Assembly: GCA_008360955.1 (NCBI GenBank)
Contig: LUCM01009342.1
Span: forward strand, 49,870 to 113,869
Length of the DNA stretch: 64,000 nucleotides
Direction: 5' to 3'
Source of the DNA: Fasciolopsis buskii
Taxonomy: Eukaryota; Platyhelminthes; Trematoda; Plagiorchiida; Fasciolidae
Below are positions 36,890 to 49,086 of the stretch, piece by piece. The first letter of the stretch is position 1. Every line of letters starts with the position of its first letter. The notes beneath the pieces were generated by a model. That model had not been told where the DNA came from. It saw only the letters and a program-made list of their open reading frames with translations, and made no database searches. Made by a program: the position numbers and the translations under genes.

Positions 36890-37660
36890 ATTAAGTTTAA
36901 AGGGATGTGTTATAGGCAGTCCGCACAGTATTCCCTTCACTGACTTCGGTTATGAGTCATATCTCTCAGCGTCTTCATCCAGCAACAATCCTCGTCTCTG
37001 GCCCCAACCAGGAAGTCAGGAAGCAAATTGTGACACTGCGCCCTTCCGTTGGGCGGAAGTCGGATGTCATGGTGTGGCGCACCACAAGTGTCGCCGGTTC
37101 ATGAAGGCTGCTCTGGCTTTCGCAGTTCTCCCCAACTGCTCAGCCAGGTGTGGTCGGACCCCCGAAGTACTTGAAGCTATGGACTATTTTTAACTGATCA
37201 CCACAAATGGTGAGGGCAGACAGGCTCCTGCCCGTCTTGAAGAAGTACCTTGCATTTTGAAGGTGCGAAGCACATACCGTAGCCTAATACTTTAGATTTC
37301 AAGCGGTTTAACGCGTTTTGAATTCCCTGTGTGCTATCACTCAACAAGGCGATATCATCGGCACACCTTGAGTCAGAAACTCTTTCTTGAAAGGAGTCTT
37401 ATTCCACCGTTCTGCAGAACATCCTCTATGACTAAGTTAAAAAGAGATGGGGGCATAGGGCAGCTTTACCCTACTCCACTGAATGCGACGAAGAGTGGCG
37501 AAAGGTAGCCTGAGGTTTGATGATGCAACTCTTTACGGATCGCTACCTACGTCGCAGATACTCCATTTCTCAACAAACAGTCCCATAGTGCAGATCTAAC
37601 AACAGTGAAAGGGGGTGTACTGATCAAGGCCGATGACAGGCTTACTGCTTAAGGGTTTCG
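36890..37660 (-). mobile_element. Second RTE-like LINE subfamily (F), reverse transcriptase relic
   Basis: The minus strand gives SGVG-stop-SCPMPPSLFNLVIEDV (37430-37490), the degraded 'SGVRQGCPLSPxLFNFVIDEI' motif. Next is CADDIALLSDSTQGIQNALN (catalytic box 37354-37365, Tyr changed to Cys), then RLKSKVLGYGMCFAPSKCKV with LLQDGQEPVC. 'MCFAPSKCKVLLQDWQEP' is the signature of a common fluke and tapeworm RTE-like family and differs from copies A-E. After KYFGGPTTPG the sequence is internally deleted, resuming near the C-terminal block at 36960-37020 (minus: FLVGARDEDCCWMKTLRDMT, compare 'LPGWGPRD…WLeTLrDM'). Two stops and frame changes make it non-functional. It lies outside the nested cluster. 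Confidence 0.75.
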
Positions 37661-40479
37661 TGACATTTTTGACTTGACTAAACAATTTATTTGAGCTTTA
37701 CTGAGAAAAGCTGCCGATTTTGCCGTGAATAATATGCTCAATCTAAGTTTCATGTAATGCTAACTAACTAAGCCACCATCCATTTACTTGGGATTCTTTT
37801 ATAAACACGAAGATTTAAAAACCGCCGTTGTTATCGATAATACTGTTCGTTATTCTTTTTCAGTATACCTGGACACCCATATTCCATGGATGGACCTGTT
37901 CTCAGACTCCTCACACTTCCTGCTGCGCTGCCCATTTCTGACTGTTTTTTCACCATTTCGTCTGCGAAACGGTCAGTCGAGGACCTCATTTCACTCCACT
38001 CAGTTCACGTCGAATTCGCATCCACTGCAAGGATGGTCTGCTGTATTGCCTCGGTCCTCGATGATCTAACTGTTTTACTTCCCCAAACCAGTGAATCACC
38101 GGTTTGTGCTTGACGTACTCACCGCAATATGCGTTGGAGATGTGCACATTACTGTGCGTAAATCCAACTGTGTGTATGAGTGCAATTGTGACCGAGAATT
38201 GTGCGATTCCTGCTCTGTTTTTGACCCTACTGATGAGCAGCCTGAGCAATCCATATTGTTCAACAGTTTACCATTTGTATCTACTTACTCATCTGTTTCT
38301 CTGGTTTGTTGTAACGTTTCATGTTTTTCACAGAATGACTTGTTCTCTCTCTCGCTCTCTCTCGTCTACCATCCGTCCGTTCAGTCATATCCTGACTTGA
38401 TACTGCACATGTTGCACTCCGTTGACACCGTTCTGAACTGACTCAACGTTTGCCCTCTCTATTCAGGCACCGCCATCCGCATTTGAATTTTTCCGCTCAT
38501 CTTAGTCCGAACAGATCCAATCCATTTTTCATACCTTGCGTGCTTAGTATTTTCGAATTCGAATCGTCTCCCCCGCTTCCGTGGGTACGTTCACATCCTC
38601 TCCCAGTTCTCGTGTCTGGACCGTTGCTTTTCGTTGGTTCGCCTTTTTTGAATGTTACGTGTGTTTGTGGGCGCATGCGCACGTGGAGACCCCGGATCTA
38701 TGAAAGTCCTTATTTTACTCCTTACACTCCTAAAAGTTTCGATTCAACTTCGTTTGATCTTTGCTCTGATTCCTTTTCGAATGTCGTCTGTGTAAACACA
38801 ATCCCACGTGTGTCCACAAGCAAGCTGAGACGTATAAGGTCATCCAGTTGCCACATTCTTCGCTCTTCGAGGTCCAGCTTTCTTTGCACTACTTTCATTT
38901 TCTTATCCATCCCATTCGAGCTTGCGTAGCGGGAGATGTCACATCTGTGCTTTGAACACGTTCCGATATACATACATATATAAATATAAACATTTATTTA
39001 TGTACATCCATTCAAGTTTTTTTCTTTTTCGCGGAGTACTCAAATGTTTATTGACCCATTTCGCATTCTGTTCGGATGTAGTTTCCGAACCGTACTTTTC
39101 AGATGCATAATATTTTGCTGTCATCCAACTCGCTACCACTCCTGATCCATTGGATCCGTGTATGGTTCCATACTATACTAGTTTTCAGAATCAAGGTGGC
39201 CTTTCCTCAAAATAACACCATGTTACCTTTCCATAGTACTCTTTCGATATTAATAGGAACGTCCAGTTCACAACTACACTGTTCAAATCCTAGACGTGTT
39301 TTACTAAGGCCTATGGTGGCTTATTTTTGGCCAACTGGTTAATTGGGATGATGTCATAATCTGCTACCCACAGAATCTTTTAATTCTCCGTTTATTCGTC
39401 TACTTTGGATCTGAATCAAGTGACTCTCCACTACCTTTCTGAAGGTCGAGGATATCACCCTGGTCTTGCCAAACTTAAAACGCACTGATGTACAAGAGAT
39501 TCAGCTGTGTTTTGGAGAATCTTGGAGACATTTAGGCCTGTGAAATATTCCACCCGTTTCAGACATTAGTTCGAGGTGAAATCGACTTGGGTGGGGACGG
39601 ACGAAGGCTTCTCCCGTAACAGACCAGTGTCAGGCTGGGAGACCAGTGGAAAACATGATCCCTACTGTCAACTACGGAATTCGTATTATGGGCGCGTATA
39701 TGCATCTGTGCTAAATAAGCATTTATTGCAAGACTCAGATTTACAGGATGGGCTAGACGGCAGAGCCCTTCAATCATTTTCGGAACAAATTCAGTTCCAT
39801 GAAGGTGATGAATAACAACCTTGGGACCCATAAATTCCTTCTAGGTGTCTTTCAATATATTCCCATCAAGAATTTAATCTGGATATGCCGGATCCAAAAA
39901 ATCCACAGTTCCGGTGTTGTGACAGTGATATCCAGAGAGAAGTGCCTAAGGCAGGATAAGCAGATATTCGTGATAGTCGATATTCGAAGCAGAGATTGAA
40001 CTATCGTCCCTGATTGCTGAGATTCATAGAGCAAGCCGGCTGCAGGTGGAAGCATTTCGGTAAACAGTCCGCTGAGCATCCGAGTGGAAAATGAAACCAA
40101 AAGACATGACGAGACAACGGCTCTGTCACCTTCAAAGAAGGGCAAGAGAAAATTAGCTAGTTGGATCCCGATTTTTAAGTTTTGTCCGGTTGGCGCATCC
40201 GGATCCGTCTCCCGATGGATATGCTGTAAACGGGGATATGAGCCGAGGGATCGGAGCCGTGAAAGTTAGTATCAGAACTAGCGAAAAAGGAAACTGGCCT
40301 ATTGGCGTTCGTAGTGACTTCTCAATACAGAGTCTCACAAGAATCAAGCATGCTATAGTTACGATTTACTGTCCTCACTGGTTTGGTATTTAGCTTTTTT
40401 GATTCTCACTCCATCTGTCCCGATCTGCACCAGTCGTAACTTGTTTTGTTTGGCACGCGGTCTGAAACCAGGCACGTAG

Positions 40480-40480
40480 T

Positions 40481-40515
<35 letters not shown>

Positions 40516-40824
40516 GTATATGTATATATATATATATGTTGTTCACTCATCCAGGTACTACTTACTGCGTCTATATATACATATGTATATTCTGGGGCAT
40601 TCTGCCCTCGTTCTTGAGGTTGGCTCACTGACAAAGAATTATCAACGAATCACAGTTGTGGTTCTTCTGTGGACTCTTCGACGAAGAGCTTCCATGCACA
40701 CTCCTGTTGCTACAGATTCGATTCTGTTAATATATATATATATATATATATATGCAGGAAGTAGTATCTGGATGCGCAAACAAAATATATATATAGAGAG
40801 AGAGAGGGAGAGAGAGAGAGAGGG
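40480..40824. repeat. TA and GA microsatellites bracketing an inverted repeat
   Basis: A (TA)n tract (40480-40538) is followed by CATCCAGGTACTACTTACTG (40548-40567) and a second short TATATA run. About 150 bases later come another (AT)n tract (40730-40752) and then GCAGGAAGTAGTATCTGG (40754-40771), which is the reverse complement of the first block with two changes. A (TA)n-(GA)n tract ends the complex (40785-40824). The two inverted arms each abut a TA run, so the segment of about 230 bp has terminal inverted repeats. It may be a small non-autonomous element or two opposite insertions of a microsatellite-tailed repeat. Confidence 0.6.
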
Positions 40825-43585
40825 TCTAGAATCTAGCTGCGAATGCGAACGAAGGCCTAGATCTACTCGACGGCGATTATATACTCACTGAATAAATTAC
40901 GGAGGGCTATAAAAAATTCACGCTGTTCATCATGCCTTTCACCTAACACCATTGAACCGCATTTGTAATAATGCTGTCAAGCATGGAGACCCCTTTTCTG
41001 ACTAAGTTAAACTCAAGATCACATTTTGTCCTAGTTGGCATCCGTTGGTTGATCACATGTGGCCTGTTCAGTGTATGCGTTAATAGTATACGCGAACCCA
41101 CGCATGTCATGCGTAGCTGTCTTGTGTTCGTATTTGGAGCACGGTATGTTCCTAGCAGTTTATTCGCACACTTGTTGGTAACATACAAGTTCACACAACA
41201 AAGTCTTTGCACGTACACGAGCGGTAAAATGAGAAAGGTAATATATGCGATCGGATTTCGTCGGGGTTTCGAAGACCTGTAGAAGATGCAGAAGGTCACC
41301 GTGTTGTTTGAGCTTATTTAGTGTGCGTTTATACACGCGTGATATCAACCAGCATGGACGAAACGAATGAAAAGACCAGACTGGACAAGAATATCGACAG
41401 GTTAACACAAGCAACCACAAGGTCACTTCACTCACTGACCAATGACTTCGGCGTGCCATTTTACTCGTGAAGTTTCGTTCATTTCGGCGGCCATTCTCCA
41501 TGCAAACCGGAAATAATTTCACGGGGTTTTCCCATTTTTAATGCAAATGAGGAAGGTCAATTTACTGGGTCGATCGTCGAATATAGGCAGTTGATCTGAA
41601 AACAAGCATAGTGATTATCAGTCTTTTGGTCACTCGTAGTCTTCACTATTTGACAGGTTAAGAGAGGCTAGTAAAATGATTGAAAAATAGCCGACAGATG
41701 AACACATCTGTTGATACCACCCGTGAGAGTTAAATCACGGGCACCGTTATGTGACCATGTCTGCTGGCGCGCAACAGAACCGGAAGCGCTGAACAGTTAG
41801 TACAAACTGGGAAATTTTATCCCCAACGGAAAAAAATATGGGGACACAGTCTCCAGCCCTCGTTTTCATATATAGGAGCATCTTTTGTAGACCTGTTCTC
41901 TGAATTCCGGAATGGAAAGAAACTTGCATCATGAAGTGTTCCATTCTCGTCCTAAATGACAGAGTGAAGGGATGTTTTGGTTATTTGGATCTTTTTACAT
42001 ATAAAAGCAACGTGATCGGGAATGTTAGTAACGAATCAATCCTTCCATTTTCCTGTATAGTCTTCCTGAAAACATGTTTGCACTTAGTTGGTTCTCAAAC
42101 CTTTACAGCGTTACATAGGTTAAAACTGGGGGGATACATTAAAGGAGTACAATTCTCAACTTCGAAAAGAGTTGACAACGATCAAAGCCCGTAATACGGA
42201 ATTGTGTAAACGAAACGATGGTTTCACAGTCTTCGCCCAATCCGACCAAAAATTATTACCATTTTTTCAGTATGGTCTATCTTGTTTTGCTTCAAACTTG
42301 AGCATTGAAATCTTTTAGTATGTCTCCTTTTTAACTTGCGTATTAGTGTAAAACCTTAAGAGCAAATAACACAACGGATCTTTTCGTTTCATCCGTATTT
42401 CATATGACATTTAGGACTTTTTTTCACCACTCTTGATTATCGATTTTGGTTGAAGTTAATAATCCAAAATGTGATGGCTCATATTGAACTGGTGTACGTG
42501 GGCAGCGGTAGAAAAATGAAAACGAAATTCCGGACTGCTTGACTTATCGAGATTGTGATCTAAACTGCTCCGGGCTTTCTAATGGGTTGGATAGATGACT
42601 CATCCGCTTTCCTTCTGGTGTGCATGCATCGAAGAGGTGCTGTCAGCTGCAGGGTTCCGATATTGATTGGTCGTAGTCCATTGAACAGTATTATTAATCG
42701 CCGTTCTGAAGTAAAGAAATTTAGTTGCCTTGCAAACTCTGAGCTCAGTGCGTTCCAAACGTGATTTGGATTTTTCATATGTATTTCTACAAAAAAAAGT
42801 GAAACCAGAGAGTTTGAAATGCTCAAAGCTTTTGGAAGTCAGTGAACACATTGTAGATAGCCCAAATATTAAGCATCACTACGGCCGAGTAAAACCAGGT
42901 AAAAGGTCCTTAAAACGTAGCTCGCGGTGCAATGTTTTCTCTTATTTTTTTAATCAGGGCAGGGAATCCCTTCGAAGAAGCTGAATACGAATTATACGAA
43001 CTCGCCCTAAAAGTTTTCCATATGACCTAAGGTACAGTTTCACCATGCGTATAATCGAATGTCATTTTCTTCCTTTCCGGGTTGAAGGCTCATGGCGATG
43101 TGTTGCTCATTTCCTTGTGACTGGTTGCTGACACGAACAATCATGACCATGCCGTCAAATTCGCGCGAAGGGTATTCAAGAACTACCATTAACTGAGACC
43201 ACAGGAAGCAGCGAGTCCCTCAATATCTGACTCTACTTTTGGGACCTTCTCTATTGCGCATTTGCTAAGAAGCGGAACACGGCATGTTTAAAATCACTTA
43301 TCTTGATCCAATTATCTAAGTGCGGATGATGATCGGTAATTCGTTTGGCTGTGTGCTGTGATTTCACTTTCTACTGGGTAGTTTAGCTGATTCAAAAGTG
43401 GCATTTTATCCACTTATCCGTTAGGTGTTCGTGTACCTTAATTGTCTCACGCCAGCTATGTATGCGTAGGTGAAAGCCAAAAACGGTGTGCTAACCGAAC
43501 CGAATTTCGTGGTGCATTTTCTACCTGTTGTTGCAGAAATTCGCTTCCGTGTTTAGAGCAATGTGTCATACTGATCAAAGCTCTG

Positions 43586-43630
43586 ATGTGTGTGTGTGTA
43601 TGTATGTATGCGTATGTGTATTCGTGTGCG
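43586..43630 (+). repeat. (TG)n/(TATG)n microsatellite
   Basis: GATGTGTGTGTGTGTATG followed by TATG repeats and interrupted TG units; a simple compound microsatellite. Confidence 0.85.
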
Positions 43631-43879
43631 ACAATTTGAACGGCTTCGTCATTCCTGTTTGCGTTTTGGGGACCTATGGTCTCTGACAAATTCTAGCAAT
43701 AACTTTGGCCTTGATTTTAAGTTAATTTATTCAACAATTGGTTTTAATGGCAATGAATCTGCTGAATCGGGCTTTGCGAATCAGTTGATCCAATCCGAAT
43801 TCAGATCTGGTGAATCCTTGATGACAATTTTTTTATTCATTTATCCGTCATCCGGATGTGAAAGCAAAAGTTCACACAG

Positions 43880-43880
<1 letters not shown>

Positions 43881-43911
<31 letters not shown>
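43881..43911 (+). repeat. (CA)15 microsatellite
   Basis: An uninterrupted CA tract of about 31 bases. The overlapping frame with Thr-His repeats is a by-product. Confidence 0.9.
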
Positions 43912-43914
<3 letters not shown>

Positions 43915-46900
43915 GAACTACACAAAAGAGACTTGGGGTGCGTCAACTACTGGCCATGAATTGGACGCACAGTTGATCCCGCCTATCAACTGTAACTACT
44001 GATGGATGACGAGAGTTGAAGAGTAGGCATGCGTTGTTACGTGGCACATATACATCAAGGGCGTGTTCACTAAATGAGGACCGATTGGTTTCGGAGTTTA
44101 ATCCAATTTAGTTTACCGTAGTGTGTTTCACTTACGGATTGGTGGACAAAATTTCCCTGACGACATACGACCACGAGAGTACCGGATATGCATGCCTGGT
44201 GAGCGCTAGTAAGCGTGAAACCGGCCGTATGCTTCCGAGGAAATTTTGTCTATCCGTCTGTTTGCAAAACTGACTACTGAGAACAAAAAAACAATAATGT
44301 CGGACCTTATCTTCTCTTTCTGAAAGTTAGCTTTGACTGTGAGAACGATGACAACCCTCTGACCAATCACCATGTGATTGTTACTTGGAATTACCATTTA
44401 CTCACGCTCCTAAAGATTCAAATGATATTTTAGTGTTAATCCGATTTTATTTGTGAAGATCTATGATTGCTCTATGCTAATTTTACTTCAACAGTTCAAC
44501 CAATGCTCTGCACAGGAGCAGGCTGCCACTGATGACTTTTCTTCTAAACTGTTGTTTCATATGGGCGTGTCTGGTATGAATAATCATTTTCCTCATTATT
44601 TAAATGTATTCAGCCCAAAATAGACAGGTCTAGTATCATGGTTGCCCGTGTAACGTTTTTGAACAATGCTGAAGCAGTTTCCATTGGAAACGGGAAAGGA
44701 AAATTCGTGAGTCAGGAATTTTCAGTGCCTACATATTCGGGTGTGCATCATACTTGGACAAAAGTGAATTTAGCAACTGGAATTCAAGCCTCCAGAGATT
44801 GACAAGACATTGCCTAATTTTATTTCCTCAATCAGCATGAATTTCAGCATTTCCGTTCTCTATGAAGAGCAGTCGCGGAGTCTAGGGCTTCGAAAAAGCA
44901 CCGTTCTAATTGTTCCACACAGATTTGCTTTACTCATTGTTATTGAAATATCTACAGGATAGACTGGGTGGCGTGACAACAAGGGTGCGGAGAGACAGAA
45001 GGCACTCAATCAACTTTCAACTCATTCTCCCAGTCGGTGACATGTTTCAGTCAGTTACGTCAATTAGACTAAGTTTTTGTCAATTCCAATCGATTCATTA
45101 AACATCTAAAACCCTACTGCACCTAATCTTTGATACTCGGTTAACCAATTGTTATTTTGTCAGGAAATCGACGGATTAGTAAGGAGTGGATTTATAAAAC
45201 GGTCTATAGAGTGGAAAATCAACTTACGTTCCACTTAACGGGAAGGCGCTCTACCATTTAGCTTTCGTGAAGACGGTTGTTGAATGCAAATCACATATTC
45301 TTTGTTGCCAGAATCAATATTCCGATTCACAGCGCCACTTGTGGAAGCATAATGCGCAAGTGGATTTCCCATTCTGCACAACACTCGGCTGTTCATATCG
45401 CCTCAACAACAAATAGTATGGACACATCATAACATGCCACGACAATCACTATCATTGCATCATAATCGTCTTCTCAACAAAAAATTGTAGAAGTTTCACA
45501 CTGATCCATTTCAAAAAAGTGTGATTCAACTGACGACATCGCATGTGCTCCATTTTTTCAAGTGGTCACTTTATTCGTTTGGTCTTGGTGAAATTCGATA
45601 CCTGGGGTATTCGTGTTTTTAGAAATAATCCGTTATCGGATTGGTGTAACAAATAACTGGCAGCAATAAACCACTCATTTGAACCGTTTCTGCGTTTTTG
45701 AGTAGAGTTTCCTTCAGGGGAGAATGTAGGTTCACAGTGAAAGGTACACTGTTTCTTCGAATTCCTTGTATTATGTGTCAATTTTTGTTAATGGTTCTTG
45801 GTCCATTTGCGAAAAGTTTTTTTTCCATGGGGAGCTGCTACAATTAGATGCGGTATGATCTATTGCCAAGATGAACCGAACGAAGAAGGGTCGTATGCGG
45901 TAGCCTGAAATGAAAGCAACTGTGAATCAGTACTGTACAAATCACGTAGCTAATCAGTCCGCAATGCAACGTCTTCTTTCCACATCGAACTGGATAGCAT
46001 GACCATGGGTTTGAATAATACAGTTTCGTCTATTGAACATGGGTTAAGAGAATATAGTTTTGTTATCTTGATACATTTCAGTTAGTGCATTTGTATTTAG
46101 ACGTAACTGTAGGCTGAGTAGTAAGTCAATTCCGCCGTCTCTGCGTACCCCATCCGCTCTGTTAGAATAAGGTTACGCATTTTTATTCAACCAATAATAA
46201 TAATAATACTAATAATGAAGCAGTAATACTTACTAACTTGCTTTGATAAAGTTACTCATGGTGGCCGAAAACTTAGTGAATTACGGCATCTGGCAACATG
46301 TTAGCAACATTAGAAAGTTCATAATAAAAGTATTTCTAATTTTTTTTCGAACGAGGGTGGATATTCGAGAAGAGTCGTTATCCGGACCCAGTTGCTCTAT
46401 TTTCGTGATAAGGCTGACCGATTTTAATGAACCGACAAATTGGCTGGACTACTAATTTGCTACCGATTTTTGACTTGAAGTTTTGGTGAGGAATGTGAAA
46501 TTTTTAGCTACTTTATTCTAGAATGAACACAGCTTTTATTAAATCATTTGTCACATAGTGGTAACGCTGAGTTGCTTCTGTTACTGCTTGTGTTTCTCAT
46601 TGAGTTGTCTCTGCTGTCATCAAGAAAGCGGATTCTAGGCAAATCACTGACGAGGATTACTCAAAAAAATCGCACGTAACTCTTTTCGACTGCTAGTTCC
46701 TGACGGGTGCACCCAAGTCGAACGTTTTGACCAGTCTGATAGTAGACGGACAACTACGATCGATTAAGTGGCGAAACGGCAGTCATCATTCGATCACAAA
46801 AGATGCACTTAGGGTACGATTCATTGTATTCCAGCTAAGGCGGAGTGATTGGTCCATCTACACGACCTGGTCTTGAAGTGCTTCCTAGAAAATATCCTTT

Positions 46901-47993
46901 CCAACTTGATTTTTCTCTCAATTCCATTGTGCTCTGTTGATTTTAAGATATAATTCTGTTTCATCACCACGATCAGTCTGCCTCTCCAACCAGTCAAATT
47001 AAATTTTATGCCCGCCTTGAAGAGTTCATTTTACCCACGCAGCTCTTGTGTCGAGCCATTCCGGAAAAATAAAACGATCCACGTGCATGAAGGTGTACAC
47101 GGTGAAACAATAAATCAGCGAAACAATGATGGATGGCATGTAAAAAATGTAAGGTAAAAATAAAAAAACAGGAAACGTACAATTTCGAACCTGTTAAATT
47201 CCGCTTTGATGAAATTGTGCGATCAAACATTTGTTCGTTTTTTTTCTCCCTCATGCGCTCTAGCATATTTATGTGCTTATCTCCGGACCAAATGTAACCA
47301 GGTCGGAAATCATTGTGACCGGATTAATCATCTGTAGGGATGCATTTTTCATTCACCAAGGAACATTCAGTTGGACTGTGAATGTGAACAGAAGAACTTT
47401 CGAAAACAATGTGTGATTTCGTACCCACACGGAACTATTGGCATGAATTCTATCGCACGTTAGTACACATTAGATTTTGTCGACCAAAATGTCTGTGAAA
47501 AAATTGTTTCCTCACATAAACGGGGTCCAGATGTTCTCAAGGTTTATTGATGATTGGTGAAACTCGCTTAGAAAAAGCAATATGAAATTACTTGTAAAAC
47601 AGGAACTCGCAATGAGTAATTTGAAACAGAAGACATGTCGATAAACAGAACTAAGCTAATATAAGATCGTAGTGCAAAATCTTAAGTTCTTTCTAATGTT
47701 ACAGTTTTTATTGTTCCAACTAATATCCTTCAGTCCATGGGTTAAAACGTATTACAAAAAGCCAAGGGGTACCATTTGTGTGGGTTTTTGTCACCCACGT
47801 TCGGAAGTAATTTTCGCGATGTGTCACGGGGTTTTTGACGTATTTTCAACCTCGGATACAACTGTGTCAATGAGACCATCCCTGAAAGTTGAAAGCGTGC
47901 GTGCAAATATAAGTTTGAGCCTAAATACTTTTCTTCGCTGTCTAGGTGCGCTGTTCTAAAGCTGCTTTTCAGATCAGCTTCAAATTCGCCCAC

Positions 47994-48173
47994 CTGTAAC
48001 TTTCCTACAAACGTGAGGACGTGGACAAACGCATTAGTGAGACGTTGGCCGCAACCATCATCCGCGCCCATCACTCGACAAATCAGTATTTCTGCTCCCG
48101 ATCGCCCGGTTACTGACACCATGGGTGTAATGATTAGGGCTTGTCCAAGCCGAATCGATTTGCGCGTATCCAT
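47994..48173 (-). CDS. Possible first exon (60 codons), unknown protein
   Basis: The minus-strand frame begins at ATG (48171-48173; G at -3 and G at +4) with a stop seven codons upstream. It encodes MDTRKSIRLGQALIITPMVS and continues to FVHVLTFVGKLQ. A usable donor, CAG|GTGGGC, follows codon 60 (GT at 47992-47993), although the frame itself stays open to 47742 (143 codons in all). Local G+C looks higher than in the surrounding DNA. I recognise no family, and the plus strand is also open over 81 codons here, so the call is weak. No partner exon was found. Confidence 0.2.
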
Positions 48174-48920
48174 TCCACTGCGAGTGAGTACTCAGTTACG
48201 TTTTAGGACGCAGAGGGACTCAGTCACCGAACAGCCAAAAACACCTCCCTCTCATTAGGCGTCATAGGTACATGTTCACCTCAATCATACGGCTATTTGG
48301 CCAAATAGAGGTCAGCTCATTCGCAACTTGAGCGTTAAATGAAATAAATCAATAATTTGTAGGAAATCATACTTTCGAAATAATCCACTAGACCAGGTAT
48401 ATAATATTAATGGATTGTTTTCGTCGTCTCGTTTTTCCGGTATTTTTAAGGCAAAATACACAAAATTTGTGAAGGCGATTTCGACCAACTTGGTCCGATC
48501 GGAATCACAATATTTACGGACATCAGGTCAACATGGAGATCAAATAAATCCGGGCGTTTTGGTCCAAACCGAAAAACCAAACCCTTACAAATAAAAGATT
48601 AGGTGAACATGCAACCACTTTTATTTTAAGAAACTGCTAGAAGTAGAGAATTTTATTACCTGGTCTAACATTAATGTGTATTTGAGTAAAATTTTGTGTG
48701 TGGGTACGCGGTGCCATGTTAACAAGCAATCACAATGACTGCCATATTTAGCTTGGGAGGAGGCAGAGAAACATCCCATGATGCGTTGCTTAACCTGCGT
48801 TTTCAACTATTCAGTTCAAAGGTGAATGAAGAAAAAGATTCTGATCCATAAGTGACCTTGATCACGGATCTATTCTAACAGTATCCGGGATAGGTAAATT
48901 GCCAGCATGCTGCTAGAGTT

Positions 48921-49086
48921 TTCATTTTTTATTTCCTTTATTGATAAAATAATGTATATCAATTTTCAGGAAGGTGGCCGCGGCCAACGGAGAGGTGCCA
49001 AGTAGGGAAGCTGACCGGCGGTGGGAGGATTCGAACCCGCGACCTTCACGTAGGAAGGCCAGCACTTATTCGCTTGGCTACCGCCG
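48921..49086 (-). mobile_element. tRNA-derived SINE
   Basis: The minus strand begins with a tRNA-like head. The acceptor-type pairing is GGCGGT (49080-49085) with ACCGCC (49017-49022). An A-box-like TAGCCAAGCGAATAAG follows, then an anticodon-type arm CCTTC/GAAGG around a 6-base loop (49043-49058). The near-perfect B box is GGGTTCGAATCC (49027-49038). A tRNA-unrelated body (GGTCAGCTTCCCTACTTGGC and on) runs to an A-rich end (AAAGGAAATAAAAAATG, about 48927-48943). Such elements are transcribed by RNA polymerase III from the A and B boxes and copied by LINE enzymes. The short anticodon loop and attached body argue against a working tRNA gene. No target-site duplication was evident. Confidence 0.75.

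Larger units (their letters stand above)
37670..47980. other. No recognised gene; microsatellite-containing DNA
   Basis: There are many short open frames on both strands, including 159 codons at 38450-38929 (plus), but none shows a recognisable domain. The stretch contains a CT-rich run at 38341-38370, the TA/GA complex at 40.48-40.82 kb and the TG and CA tracts near 43.6 and 43.9 kb, listed separately. From about 41.5 kb rightward the DNA looks A+T-richer. I see no further LINE coding blocks. Confidence 0.5.

Noticed and set aside
38450..38929. 159-codon plus-strand frame and overlapping minus frame with a KVVQRKLDLEERR stretch
   Set aside because: Neither strand shows a recognisable domain or paired splice site; kept as unassigned.
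49017..49085. Functional tRNA gene
   Set aside because: Six-base anticodon loop, imperfect T stem and an attached SINE body with A-rich end.
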